Assembly: GCA_000471925.1 (NCBI GenBank)
Contig: CP006667.1
Location: 3,100,001-3,164,000, forward strand
Source: Ralstonia pickettii DTP0602
GTDB taxonomy: Bacteria > Pseudomonadota > Gammaproteobacteria > Burkholderiales > Burkholderiaceae
Direction of reading: 5' to 3'
Length of the DNA stretch: 64,000 bases
Below, piece after piece: positions 1 through 7,699 of this stretch. The number at the start of each line of letters is the position of its first letter. Positions within the stretch are counted from its first letter, which is position 1. Made by a program: the position numbers and the translations under genes. The notes beneath the pieces were generated by a model, which did not search any database, was not told the origin of the DNA, and worked only from the letters and a program-made list of their open reading frames with translations.

Positions 1-1449
1 TACCTGTGCCGGCGTCAGCGTCTTGCGCGCGGCGAGCCCGGCGATGAAGGCATCGCTGACGTCCAGCCCGCCCAAGTGCTTGCGGATGATGTTCTCGCGC
101 ACCAGCGGCGGCGGGATCTTCAACTCCAGGTGGAACTGGAAGCGGCGCAGGTAAGCCGGGTCGATCTGGCGAATCGAGTTGGAGATCCAGATCACCGGCA
201 CCGGGTTCTGCTCAAGCGTCTGGTTGACCCAGGCCTTGCCGTTCACCGAGGCGCGCGTGTCTTCCTGGCCGAACAGGCTCATCAGCTCGCGCGCGCTGCC
301 GGGAAAGACGTCTTCCACCTCGTCGAACAACAGCGCGGTATGCGCACGCCCGCGCAGGAAGGCCTGCGACACCTGCAGCGAGCGGTAGCGGTCCTTGCCC
401 GACAGGCTGTTGCCGTCGCGGTCCAGGCAATCGACCTCGTACAGTTCGCAACCTGCCTCACGCGCCAGCAGCCGCGCGAACTCGGTCTTGCCGGTGCCGG
501 GCGGGCCGTAGATCAGCACGTTGACGCCGCTGGCGTGCTGGCGCGTGGCATTGGACAGCAGCGCGCACAGGTAGCGCGCGTCGGTCTCGACATGGGGATA
601 GTCGGCGGTGGTCAGCGTGGGCGGAGCGGCCGGGCGGGTGAAGACCGCCATCATCTCGGCCTCGTTGGCGTAGTTGCCCAGCAGCACGTGCAGCAGGCGG
701 TCGGACAGCCGCATCAGGTCGCCGAGGTCGGTCACGCTGTTTTCCGGGAGCGGCTGTTCGATCAGGTTCAGCGTCTCCAGCCGCGAGCCCGGGCGCAGCG
801 AGGCGGCCACGTCAGCCGCGCCGGCGCCGGTCAGCCCAGCCAGGATCTGGAACGCTTCCTGGCTGTGCGCCACCTTGCAGTCGACCATTACCGCGCGCAG
901 GTCGCGCTTGTACTTGGCCAGCGCCGCGTACAGCAGCAGCTTGCGCTCGTGCTCGGGCAGGTCCAGCACATGGCTGAGCATGTCGATATTGCGCACCAGC
1001 AGCACGCGCTCGCCTTCCAGCCGCTGGGCGATGGCCGCGGCCGAGGCGTCGAACACCGCGAACATGTCCTTCGCGTGGTGCTTGACGTACTCGTCCAGGT
1101 AATAGAACAGCGCGCTTTCATCGAAGGCGCTGTTCCACTGGCCGTGGCGATCCAGGAACTCTTCAGGGGTCAGGCGCGAAGCGCCCTTCCAGGCAGGCAT
1201 GTCGGCGCAGCGCGCGGCCAGGAAGCGCTGCACGCGCAGCACCACGCCGTACGGCCACACCATTTCCTGCGCGCTGACGGTCAGGACATCGTTGATATTG
1301 CTGCGCAAATTGAAGCGCGGGCCCAGCACGCACACCACGCGCAGGGCAAACTGGGCGCACATCCAGTCCAGCGCGGAGCTGGACGACGTCCCGGCCATGG
1401 AGCGCAGAATCGTCGAGCGGTCATCTTCAGCGGAACGTGTGAAGTCCAT
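1..1449 (-). CDS. AAA-family ATPase, 3' end cut by the window edge
   Basis: The minus-strand frame runs open from an ATG at 1449 to the first base of the window, giving 483 visible residues. A Walker A motif, GPPGTGKT, lies near residues 315-322, and a Walker B-like stretch (TALLFDEVEDVF) about 45 residues later. An arginine-finger/sensor-like segment (ISNSIRQIDPAYLRR) follows. These mark one AAA+ module at the C-terminal side of a roughly 300-residue N-terminal region I do not recognise. The family uses ATP hydrolysis to remodel proteins or complexes; the client cannot be read here. The frame stays open upstream of 1449, so an earlier start is possible. It is divergent from the tonB genes. 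Domain call is firm, role unknown. Confidence 0.85.
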   Translation of the reverse strand, partial: MDFTRSAEDDRSTILRSMAGTSSSSALDWMCAQFALRVVCVLGPRFNLRSNINDVLTVSAQEMVWPYGVVLRVQRFLAARCADMPAWKGASRLTPEEFLDRHGQWNSAFDESALFYYLDEYVKHHAKDMFAVFDASAAAIAQRLEGERVLLVRNIDMLSHVLDLPEHERKLLLYAALAKYKRDLRAVMVDCKVAHSQEAFQILAGLTGAGAADVAASLRPGSRLETLNLIEQPLPENSVTDLGDLMRLSDRLLHVLLGNYANEAEMMAVFTRPAAPPTLTTADYPHVETDARYLCALLSNATRQHASGVNVLIYGPPGTGKTEFARLLAREAGCELYEVDCLDRDGNSLSGKDRYRSLQVSQAFLRGRAHTALLFDEVEDVFPGSARELMSLFGQEDTRASVNGKAWVNQTLEQNPVPVIWISNSIRQIDPAYLRRFQFHLELKIPPPLVRENIIRKHLGGLDVSDAFIAGLAARKTLTPAQV

Positions 1450-1718
1450 GGACGGGTTCCCCGAGCGCGCCGTGGCGGGCGCGCGACCGGCGCACCGCCT
1501 CGTCTGCAGTTTCTTCCTATGCTAGCGCGCTTTGCCCCCCTCCGCGCACGCACGGAAAGATCAGGCGCCAGCGATTGTGGCCTGGGCCACCGAAGCATCC
1601 GGTTGGTTGCGGGCGCGCAAACCCGCACGAGATTGCGCTAAGCGTTCCAAAACGCTGCCTGGATTTGGGGGTATAACGTGTCGTGGCAGAAATTTCCAGT
1701 TGCGACGCACAAATCACA

Positions 1719-1746
1719 ACAAATAAGAATCATTATCGTTTATACT
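1719..1746 (+). promoter_or_regulatory. Fur box and -10 element upstream of the tonB operon
   Basis: Bases 1719-1737 match the classical 19-bp Fur consensus at 14 of 19 positions by eye, including a perfect right half (ATCATTATC). A -10-like TATACT follows at 1741-1746. The overlap with a likely promoter in front of tonB-exbB-exbD indicates iron-repressed expression. The rest of the 1450-1810 stretch holds no gene that I can support. Confidence 0.75.
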
Positions 1747-1810
1747 ACCGCGCTGACACGCTGCCCCAGAGTGGCGCTCCCACGGCAACCCTGTTGAAGG
1801 AGCGTTTATC

Positions 1811-1876
1811 ATGGAATTGCTGCTCAGCCTGCTGGTCGGTTGCGGCATCTCGCTGATCCTGTTTTATCGCAAGTGA
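1811..1876 (+). CDS. 21-residue single-span membrane peptide ahead of tonB
   Basis: A 22-codon frame starts MELLLSLLVG, continues with a hydrophobic core and ends FYRK before TGA. A strong AAGGAG ribosome site sits at 1797-1802, 8 bases before the ATG, far better than any site visible before tonB itself. Residues 3-19 could make one membrane span with a basic cytoplasmic tail. It lies between the Fur box and tonB (73 bases upstream of tonB), so it should be co-transcribed with tonB-exbB-exbD. It could be a small subunit or stabiliser of the TonB machinery, or a leader peptide affecting tonB translation. I do not recognise a named family. The claim rests on ribosome-site quality, composition and context. 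Confidence 0.6.
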   Translation: MELLLSLLVGCGISLILFYRK

Positions 1877-1949
1877 CGGTGCGCCAGCGCCGCTGCGTGC
1901 ACCGCTGCAGGCGTCCTCGCGCCTGCCGGCAGACTTTTGTTGTTGACAC

Positions 1950-2609
1950 ATGTTCGATCAACGCTTCTTCAAGATTACGCTCGCCGTTCTGCTGTTCCAC
2001 GCCGGCCTGCTTTACCTGATCCAGAGCGGCCTGGGGCGCAAGCTGACCGAGGCCGTGATCGCGCCCGAGATCATCGCGCGCATCATCCCGCTCGAACAGC
2101 CCAAGCAGGAAGCCCCGCCTGAGCCGCCCAAGCCCAAACCCAAGCAGGAAACGCCGCCCAAGCAGGTGAAGATCACCACGCCCAAGCCGACGCCGCCGCA
2201 ACCCCGGCCGACGCCGCAGGCGGTGGCCAACCTGCCGCCCACGCCGAACGCACCCGAGGCCCCGCCGGCACCTCCCGCTCCGCCGGCACCGGCGCCTGAG
2301 CCCACACCGGCCCCGGTGGCAACCGCCCCGCGCGCGGTCGGCATCGGCGAAATCCAGTGCTCGTCGCCGCAGCCGAAGTATCCTTCCCAGTCGCGCCGCA
2401 TGGGCGAGACCGGCAAGGCCGTAATCCGGCTGACCACCGACGAGAGCGGCAAGGTCATCAAGACCGCGGTGGTATCGTCGAGCGGCTCGTCGCGCCTGGA
2501 CCAGGCAGCAGTGGAAGCGGTGCAGGCGATGCGCTGCAAGCCTTACATGGACAACGGCCGTGCTGTCGCGGTCACGGCACAGCAGCCGATCGGCTTCGAA
2601 CTGAACTAA
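1950..2609 (+). CDS. tonB: Energy transducer TonB
   Basis: The 219-residue product has an N-terminal membrane anchor (about residues 7-27), a long Pro/Lys-rich periplasmic linker (about 45-120, with many PKP, PPK and PAPP motifs) and a C-terminal TonB domain ending in PIGFELN. TonB passes the inner-membrane proton-motive force, harvested by ExbB-ExbD, to outer-membrane siderophore and haem receptors. It is first of three genes, followed 78 bases later by exbB. No convincing ribosome site precedes its ATG, so translation may be coupled to the upstream peptide. The Fur box upstream implies induction by iron starvation. Confidence 0.95.
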   Translation: MFDQRFFKITLAVLLFHAGLLYLIQSGLGRKLTEAVIAPEIIARIIPLEQPKQEAPPEPPKPKPKQETPPKQVKITTPKPTPPQPRPTPQAVANLPPTPNAPEAPPAPPAPPAPAPEPTPAPVATAPRAVGIGEIQCSSPQPKYPSQSRRMGETGKAVIRLTTDESGKVIKTAVVSSSGSSRLDQAAVEAVQAMRCKPYMDNGRAVAVTAQQPIGFELN

Positions 2610-2687
2610 ATCACTGAACCGATCGCGCGATCCGATTTCTGATCTCTGATCTGACCTAACCCAAGCGAACTCACCAGGAACCAACAC

Positions 2688-3416
2688 ATGCAGGACCTCG
2701 GACTCTCCCACCTCTGGGCGCAAGGCGACTTCGTCATGCGTGCGACCGCCATCATTCTGCTGATCATGTCGCTCGCCTCTTGGATCGTGATCCTTACCAA
2801 GGCGTGGGATCTGTTCCGCCTGAAGAAGATGGCGCAAGGCGCGGAAAAGCGCTTCTGGCACTCTGATGACTTCGACCACGCGCTCGAAACCCTGGGCGCG
2901 AGCGACGCCAACCCGTTCCGCACGCTGGCCGTGGCCGGCAGGGAAGCCACCCAGCACCACCGCGCCAGCCAGCCCCAGCTGCACGACGTGATGGATATCT
3001 CCGACTGGCTGACGCGCTCGCTCAAGAGCTCCATCGATGACTCGGTGGCGCGCATGCAGTCGGGCCTGGCGGTGCTGGCTTCGGTGGGCTCGACAGCGCC
3101 GTTCGTCGGCCTGTTCGGCACGGTGTGGGGCATCTACCACGCGCTGATCGGCATCGGTGCCTCGGGCGTACCGACCATCGACAAGGTGGCCGGCCCGGTG
3201 GGCGAGGCGCTGATCATGACCGCCTTCGGCCTGGCCGTGGCAATCCCGGCCGTGCTGGGCTATAACGCACTCACCCGCGGCAACAAGTCGGTGATCTCGA
3301 AGCTGAACCGCTTTGCGCACGACCTGCACGCCTACTTCGTGACCGGTGCCCGTGTGCGCCCGACCGGTGCCCGCACCGAGGACGGCACCGTGCGCCTGGC
3401 CGCGGCACAGCGCTAA
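2688..3416 (+). CDS. exbB: TonB-system proton channel subunit ExbB (MotA/TolQ/ExbB family)
   Basis: The 242-residue product has the family layout: one membrane span near residues 15-38, a cytoplasmic segment with a conserved-looking TLAVAGREA region, then two more spans within the MotA/TolQ/ExbB domain (GSTAPFVGLFGTVWGI and LIMTAFGLAVAIPAVL). The latter motifs line the proton path. It assembles with ExbD in the inner membrane to energise TonB. It lies between tonB and exbD with short gaps and the same strand, consistent with one transcript. TolQ is the alternative family member, but the tonB/exbD context favours ExbB. Confidence 0.93.
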   Translation: MQDLGLSHLWAQGDFVMRATAIILLIMSLASWIVILTKAWDLFRLKKMAQGAEKRFWHSDDFDHALETLGASDANPFRTLAVAGREATQHHRASQPQLHDVMDISDWLTRSLKSSIDDSVARMQSGLAVLASVGSTAPFVGLFGTVWGIYHALIGIGASGVPTIDKVAGPVGEALIMTAFGLAVAIPAVLGYNALTRGNKSVISKLNRFAHDLHAYFVTGARVRPTGARTEDGTVRLAAAQR

Positions 3417-3437
3417 ACCGCAAGTAAGGAAGTCATC

Positions 3438-3851
<414 letters not shown>

Positions 3852-3879
3852 GCGGGCGCCGCCAGGCATCCCGGCCAGG

Positions 3880-3912
3880 AAGGGCATCCCTCGGGATGCC
3901 CTTCTGTCGTTT
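3880..3912 (+). terminator. Hairpin terminator after exbD
   Basis: AAGGGCATCCC at 3880-3890 pairs perfectly with GGGATGCCCTT at 3893-3903 and is followed by a modest T-containing tail (CTGTCGTTT). It closes the tonB-exbB-exbD unit. The tail is weak, so efficiency is uncertain. Confidence 0.7.
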
Positions 3913-4021
3913 ACGGCTCCGCTCCGTTGCCCGAACCGGGACGCGAACAGGGACGGATTAGCCCGCCACAACAGCGCGGCCAGGGTCGCATCGTCGTTTG
4001 CCGAATCTTAGCCAACTCTAT

Positions 4022-4040
4022 TGTAATGATAACAATTCTC
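4022..4040 (+). promoter_or_regulatory. Second Fur box, upstream of hemP
   Basis: This AT-rich 19-mer matches the Fur consensus at 14 of 19 positions by eye (left half TAATGATAA nearly perfect). It lies about 60 bases before hemP, with AT-rich sequence (TTTAATATATTT) after it that could serve as the -10 region. The position supports iron-responsive control of hemP. Confidence 0.7.
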
Positions 4041-4101
4041 ATTTAATATATTTCCATCGACGCGCCGCTACCGGCGCACCCTCATTGCAGAACGGAGCCA
4101 G

Positions 4102-4437
4102 ATGATGAGCACACTTTCCCTGCCGCTGTCGCAACCGCGTGAAGTCACCCGCCGCCGGCTGTCGCTGCGCCGCGTCGAGGTGGCCGCCCAGCCGCGCCGT
4201 GAGACGGCAGTTGCGAAGGCAGCCCCGTCGACCATCGCCTCCGTCAAGTCGGCCGTGGCCGCCCTGCCCGCCCGCATCGAGGCACTGGTACGCGACAGCC
4301 TGTTATCCGCCCCCGCGGGTGAGCCGGTGGCGCTGGACGCCATCATGCGCGGCGCGAGCACACTGCCGATCCTGCATAACGGCGAGGTCTACACGCTGCG
4401 CGTCACGCGCTACGGCAAGCTGATCCTGACGAAATAA
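4102..4437 (+). CDS. hemP: Hemin uptake protein HemP/HmuP with a long N-terminus
   Basis: The C-terminal part (about residues 68-111) carries the HemP signature: a leading D-x-I-M-R-G-A segment, then LPILHNGEVYTLRVTRYGKL and ILTK at the very end. HemP/HmuP in rhizobia and Burkholderiales is a small activator or co-factor for haem-receptor expression. Family members are often about 60-80 residues; here some 60 Arg/Ala-rich residues precede the domain, and they look unstructured. ATG codons at 4102 and 4105 are adjacent. No haem receptor gene follows; a GlcG/HbpS-like gene converges from the other side. The Fur box upstream fits iron control. Confidence 0.85.
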   Translation: MMSTLSLPLSQPREVTRRRLSLRRVEVAAQPRRETAVAKAAPSTIASVKSAVAALPARIEALVRDSLLSAPAGEPVALDAIMRGASTLPILHNGEVYTLRVTRYGKLILTK

Positions 4438-4479
4438 CACGCCCCGGCGGCGATTCCGTTGCGCTGAAGCCGATGGGAA

Positions 4480-4610
4480 GGATTTGAGACCCGCGTTCGC
4501 CGCGGGCGCCACGAACGTGGCAGTAAAGACTTTTGTGGGGACCACCTCGGAACGAGGTGTTGGGCAGTAGCCAGGTGGGCGTACCGCCGGCGGGATTTCA
4601 GACCCCTCGC
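4480..4610. other. Structured non-coding element with two adjacent hairpins
   Basis: GCCACG-AA-CGTGGC (4508-4521) and CACCTCG-GAA-CGAGGTG (4543-4559) form compact hairpins. A near-identical motif, GGATTTGAGACC and GGATTTCAGACC, flanks them about 110 bases apart. There is no supported gene here. It may be a dispersed intergenic repeat or the tail of the hemP transcript. I see no match to a riboswitch class that I know. Confidence 0.4.
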
Positions 4611-4644
4611 CAGGCCGGCCCGGATCCAGCCATGCCCTCTTTTA

Positions 4645-4678
4645 TTGCGCCCCGCAGGCCATGCCTTCGGGGCATTTT
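4645..4678. terminator. Bidirectional hairpin terminator between hemP and the GlcG-like gene
   Basis: GCCCCG (4649-4654) pairs with CGGGGC (4668-4673). A T-rich stretch follows on the plus strand (ATTTT). On the minus strand an A/T run (AATAAAA) lies on the exit side. It sits between two convergent genes and could end either transcript. Confidence 0.55.
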
Positions 4679-4709
4679 CATGGGCCGGCGTGGTCGCCGG
4701 CCACGGATC

Positions 4710-5117
4710 TTACAGGCCCAGCGCGGCGATGCCGGCGCGCGCGATCTGCGCGTCTTCGGTCGACTTCACGCCCGACACGCCCACGGCACCGACCACCTGG
4801 TCGTTGCAGACGATGGGCACGCCGCCCTCCAGCATGCCTTGCAGCACCGGCGCGGTCATGAACGAGTAGCGGCCGTTGTTGATCATGTCTTCGTAGATCT
4901 TCGACTCACGACGGCCCAGTGCCGAGGTACGGGCCTTCTCTCCAGCAATGTAGGCGGAAATCGGTGCGGCGCCGTCCAGGCGCTGCATGGCCAGCAGATG
5001 GCCGCCGTCATCCACCACCACGATGGACACGGCCCAGTGATGGTTCTTCGCCTCGGTTTCCGCTGCGGCCATGATCTTCTTCACGTCGTCTGCCGTCAGA
5101 ACCGTCTTTTGCTGCAT
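4710..5117 (-). CDS. GlcG/HbpS family protein (DUF336, haem-binding type)
   Basis: The 135-residue product has the whole DUF336/GlcG-HbpS domain: an N-terminal helix (TADDVKKIMAAAETEA), then VSIVVVDDGGHLLAMQRLDGA and a C-terminal GGVPIV...VVGAVGVSG motif. Members bind haem or small organic ligands, or accompany glycolate and propanediol genes; the exact role here is unknown. I chose the ATG at 5117 because AGGAG lies at 5124-5128 before it; an in-frame ATG at 5138 lacks such a site. It faces hemP, which hints at a haem or iron link, but the two are transcribed in opposite directions. Confidence 0.8.
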   Translation of the reverse strand: MQQKTVLTADDVKKIMAAAETEAKNHHWAVSIVVVDDGGHLLAMQRLDGAAPISAYIAGEKARTSALGRRESKIYEDMINNGRYSFMTAPVLQGMLEGGVPIVCNDQVVGAVGVSGVKSTEDAQIARAGIAALGL

Positions 5118-5290
5118 GCCACTCTCCTGGTCATTCATTTGTTGAATGCGCAAGTATAGCGCCGCACCCCCGCCATCGCCATGGCGGCCGCCGCTTGGGG
5201 CAAGGCTTCCGGGCTATCCGCACAAAGCAGAATGGCCCGCGCGGGGCGGGCCATTCCGGTCAGGTGGTCAGGTGGTACCAGTGGCGAATA

Positions 5291-5545
5291 TCAGGCGCCG
5301 TCGCTGAACGAGTCGCGCGACCCCATGCGTGCGCCGTCAGTGTACGGGTCGGTCTTGCCGACGCGCGCGCCATCGGTGTACGTATCGAACTTGCCCGCCT
5401 TGGCACCGTCGGTGTATGGATCGACTGCGCCGATCTTGGCGCCGTCCAGGTACGGATCGACCTTGCCAGCCGCGGATGCGGAGGTGGAAATGGCGCCTAG
5501 CGCGGCCAGTGCGGCGGCGGCGGCAACGAGTTGCTTGATCTTCAT
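5291..5545 (-). CDS. Exported 84-residue protein made of 12-residue DPYTDGA repeats
   Basis: A typical signal peptide (MKIKQLVAAAAALAALG, cleavage near ASA) is followed by five tandem repeats of about 12 residues with the pattern D-P/T-Y-T/L-D-G-A-K/R-x-G-x-x (VDPYLDGAKIGA, VDPYTDGAKAGK and so on, the last copy degenerate). The start at 5545 is preceded by AGGGGA. The mature part is tiny, acidic/basic alternating and probably periplasmic. Small proteins of similar composition occur near metal-response genes in Cupriavidus by my recollection, but I cannot assign a function. A pair of GTCAT half-sites lies in its upstream region (5601-5616). Confidence 0.75.
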   Translation of the reverse strand: MKIKQLVAAAAALAALGAISTSASAAGKVDPYLDGAKIGAVDPYTDGAKAGKFDTYTDGARVGKTDPYTDGARMGSRDSFSDGA

Positions 5546-5600
5546 GAGAATTCCCCTGTGCGTTCTGGTTAGTCCTGGCATCGCTAAGACGTGCAGAAAT

Positions 5601-5616
5601 GTCATCACGACGTCAT
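5601..5616 (-). promoter_or_regulatory. Direct repeat GTCAT-N6-GTCAT, possible response-regulator site
   Basis: Two GTCAT half-sites occur 11 bases apart (5601-5605 and 5612-5616), 56-71 bases upstream of the 84-residue repeat protein. An 11-bp period is typical of OmpR-type response-regulator sites. No regulator is encoded nearby, so this is only suggestive. Confidence 0.3.
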
Positions 5617-5754
5617 AGACATAGTTTAGGGGAAAACCCTTATAGTGATGGAGGTGACGCTTTGAGCAGTCCGTTCAAATAATTTGACTACGCTCAAGAT
5701 AGGGGCGAAATTCCGGGAACTGGCGTCGCAGGCTCATGCCGCAGTGCGGCAACA

Positions 5755-5781
5755 AGAAAAGCGAAGGGCCCCGCAGGGCCC
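5755..5781 (-). terminator. Terminator of the Tyr/Pro/Gly-rich exported protein gene
   Basis: GGGCCC (5766-5771), a CGCA loop and GGGCCC (5776-5781) form a stem 29 bases past the stop codon. On the minus strand it is followed by TTCGCTTTTC. It separates the gene from the downstream 84-residue repeat protein gene. Confidence 0.7.
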
Positions 5782-5809
5782 TGTCTTTCAAAAAGCTTGC
5801 TTGCGCCGC

Positions 5810-6175
5810 TCAGTCGCGCCAGCGACCGTGACCATGGCCATGGCCGTGGCCGTGGCCGTCACGGTAATGTCCCGGCGGACCATAGTAGCCGCGGTGGCCG
5901 TGTCCATAATAGCGCGCCGGGCCATAGTAGCCCGGACCATAGTAGACCGGGCGCGGACGCACCACCACGGCCGGCGGGCCATAGTAGACCGGCGCCGGTG
6001 CCACCACCACCGGGGGCGGGGGCGCGTAGTACACAGGAGCGGGCGGATAGTAAGCCGGGCCACCGATCACAACGCCGGGGACACCGACCGCCACGCCGAC
6101 GCTCACATGGGCCATCGCGGCCCCAGACGCAAGCCCGGCTGCGACACCGAATGCTGCGAGCAACCAACGTTTCAT
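5810..6175 (-). CDS. Exported Tyr/Pro/Gly-rich protein with a His-Gly tail
   Basis: The 121-residue product has a signal peptide (about residues 1-22, ending AMAH). A valine/glycine stretch and a long low-complexity region of PVYY, YYGP and PPPV motifs come next. The end is a tail of alternating His and Gly (HGHGHGHGHG) before RWRD. Similar YXWGQ- or PXV-type small periplasmic proteins are common in Burkholderiales with no fixed role. The His tail suggests metal binding, which is inference. It is monocistronic, with its own terminator. I do not recognise a named gene. Confidence 0.75.
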   Translation of the reverse strand: MKRWLLAAFGVAAGLASGAAMAHVSVGVAVGVPGVVIGGPAYYPPAPVYYAPPPPVVVAPAPVYYGPPAVVVRPRPVYYGPGYYGPARYYGHGHRGYYGPPGHYRDGHGHGHGHGHGRWRD

Positions 6176-6383
6176 ATCCGCCTCTCAAAGTGAGATTTCT
6201 CTTACCTAGTATTTTAGAGGTTTGGAAATTTCCAGGTGAAACGGCAGGCACAACATTGTTACCAGCGGTAACAGCCCCGTCACTTTTGGGCGGCAAGCCC
6301 GTACTTTAGGGGGTTGCGGGGAAGGACGACTGTTGCGCGCTTGCATCCGGATTGCGGAGCCACCACAATACCGGGCTTGCCGT

Positions 6384-6470
6384 GCGGCCGTGGAGAAATT
6401 GGTAGACTCAGCAGACTTAAAATCTGCCGCCTTTCCAGGCTTACGGGTTCGAGTCCCGTCGGCCGCACCA
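6384..6470 (+). tRNA. tRNA-Leu (anticodon UAA)
   Basis: 87 bases including encoded CCA. The acceptor GCGGCCG pairs with CGGCCGC. The anticodon arm GCAGA-CTTAAAA-TCTGC places TAA at positions 34-36. The long variable arm is that of a class II tRNA, and the T arm carries GGTTCGAGTCC. In E. coli the equivalent leuZ sits next to glyW-cysT and pgsA; here it is about 4 kb from the Gly/Cys tRNAs and on the opposite strand. Confidence 0.95.
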
Positions 6471-6546
6471 GGGCGCATTGCCGCCCAGCCTCCAAATGAA
6501 ATGAGGGGGCAATCGCCCCCTCTCAGTCATTCCCCGCTTGCCGGCT

Positions 6547-7647
6547 TCAGGCCATCGCGTAGCACAGCAGCGCGCCCAGCCCCATCAGGAACACAAACAG
6601 CACACCGGCAAGCGCCAGCGGCTTGCGTCCGGCACGTACCAGGTCGCCGATACGGGTGTGCAGGCCGATCGCCAGCATCGCGCAGGCCAGCAGCCAGTTG
6701 TCCAGCGCGATCAGCGGCGCCTTCCAGGCCGTGGGCACCGCGCCGGCCGAGTTGACTGCCATCACCACGACAAACCCGACCGCAAACCACGGCACCGACT
6801 TCATGATGCCGCGCAGGCGGTTACCGCCGGCCGACGCCTTTGCTCCTTGCGCGCCACCGCCCTGCGGCCACAGCGCCATCACCAGCAGCAGCGGGCCCAG
6901 CGCCAACACGCGCACCATCTTGGCCACCACGGCGGCATCGGCGGTCGGCTCGCTGATCATCTTGCCGGCGGCGATCACCTGCGCCACCTCATGCAGGGTT
7001 GCGCCGGTGAAGATGCCGAACATGCGCTCGCTGACGGCCCAGTGCCAGTGGCCGGTCGCCAGTTCGTACAGGTAGGGATAGAGCAGCATGCCGACGGTGC
7101 CGAACAGCACCACCGTTGCCACCGCCACGGCGGTCTGCTTGTCATCGGTGCGCACCACCGACGACACGGCGATGGCCGCGGCCGCGCCGCAGATGGCGCT
7201 GCCCGAGCTGACCAGGATCGCCTCGCGGCGGCTCAGCCCGAAAAACGTGGTGCCGACCCAGGTACCGAACAGCAGCGTGGCGACCAGCATGGTCAGCGGC
7301 ACCACGATGCCCGGCAGGCCCAGCGCAACGATGGACGCAAAGGTCAGCCGCAGTCCGTACAGCGCCACGCCCAGGCGCAGCAGGTGGTGGCGCGCGACCT
7401 GCATGCCGGGCGCAAGCGGGGCCAGCCAGTGGCGCGGCAGCGTATTGGCCGCGACCATGCCGGCACACATGGCCAGCGTCAGCGCGCTCAGCCCGTAGCG
7501 CGACACCGCCGGATGCTCCGCCAGCGCGATCGCCAGCCAGGCGATGCCACCCAGCGGGACCAGCGTCAGCAGCCGCTGCGACCAGGGCGCGGGCAAGGCG
7601 GCCGGTGCGGCGGCCTGGGCAGTACGGGGAGCGGAGACGGAAGACAT
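6547..7647 (-). CDS. yeiH: YeiH-family putative sulfate exporter
   Basis: The 366-residue product is an integral membrane protein with about ten hydrophobic spans and the family motifs GLRLTFASIVALGLPG, GTWVGTTFFGLSRREAILVSSGSAICGAAA and EVAQVIAAG. The family (UPF0324) is annotated as exporters of sulfate or related anions, mostly without direct proof. It is divergent from a LysR regulator starting 98 bases away, the usual arrangement for yeiH with its regulator YeiE/CysB-like. The substrate is not readable from sequence. Confidence 0.88.
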   Translation of the reverse strand: MSSVSAPRTAQAAAPAALPAPWSQRLLTLVPLGGIAWLAIALAEHPAVSRYGLSALTLAMCAGMVAANTLPRHWLAPLAPGMQVARHHLLRLGVALYGLRLTFASIVALGLPGIVVPLTMLVATLLFGTWVGTTFFGLSRREAILVSSGSAICGAAAAIAVSSVVRTDDKQTAVAVATVVLFGTVGMLLYPYLYELATGHWHWAVSERMFGIFTGATLHEVAQVIAAGKMISEPTADAAVVAKMVRVLALGPLLLVMALWPQGGGAQGAKASAGGNRLRGIMKSVPWFAVGFVVVMAVNSAGAVPTAWKAPLIALDNWLLACAMLAIGLHTRIGDLVRAGRKPLALAGVLFVFLMGLGALLCYAMA

Positions 7648-7699
7648 GGCAGGCTCGGGTTGTGTTCTTTAGTGGCTCCAGCGTACCGGCGCCCCCCTA

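Noticed and set aside
76..1641. Long plus-strand open frame opposite the AAA ATPase
   Set aside because: It is His/Gln/Arg/Val-rich with no domain, and the minus strand carries clear Walker motifs; a shadow of GC-rich codon usage.
4303..4545. 80-codon minus-strand frame across the end of hemP and the hairpin element
   Set aside because: It overlaps hemP antisense and has no recognisable domain; its upstream part lies over the structured element.
4480..4610. Cobalamin or other known riboswitch
   Set aside because: It lacks the conserved cobalamin core and other class motifs that I know, and no gene start follows it.
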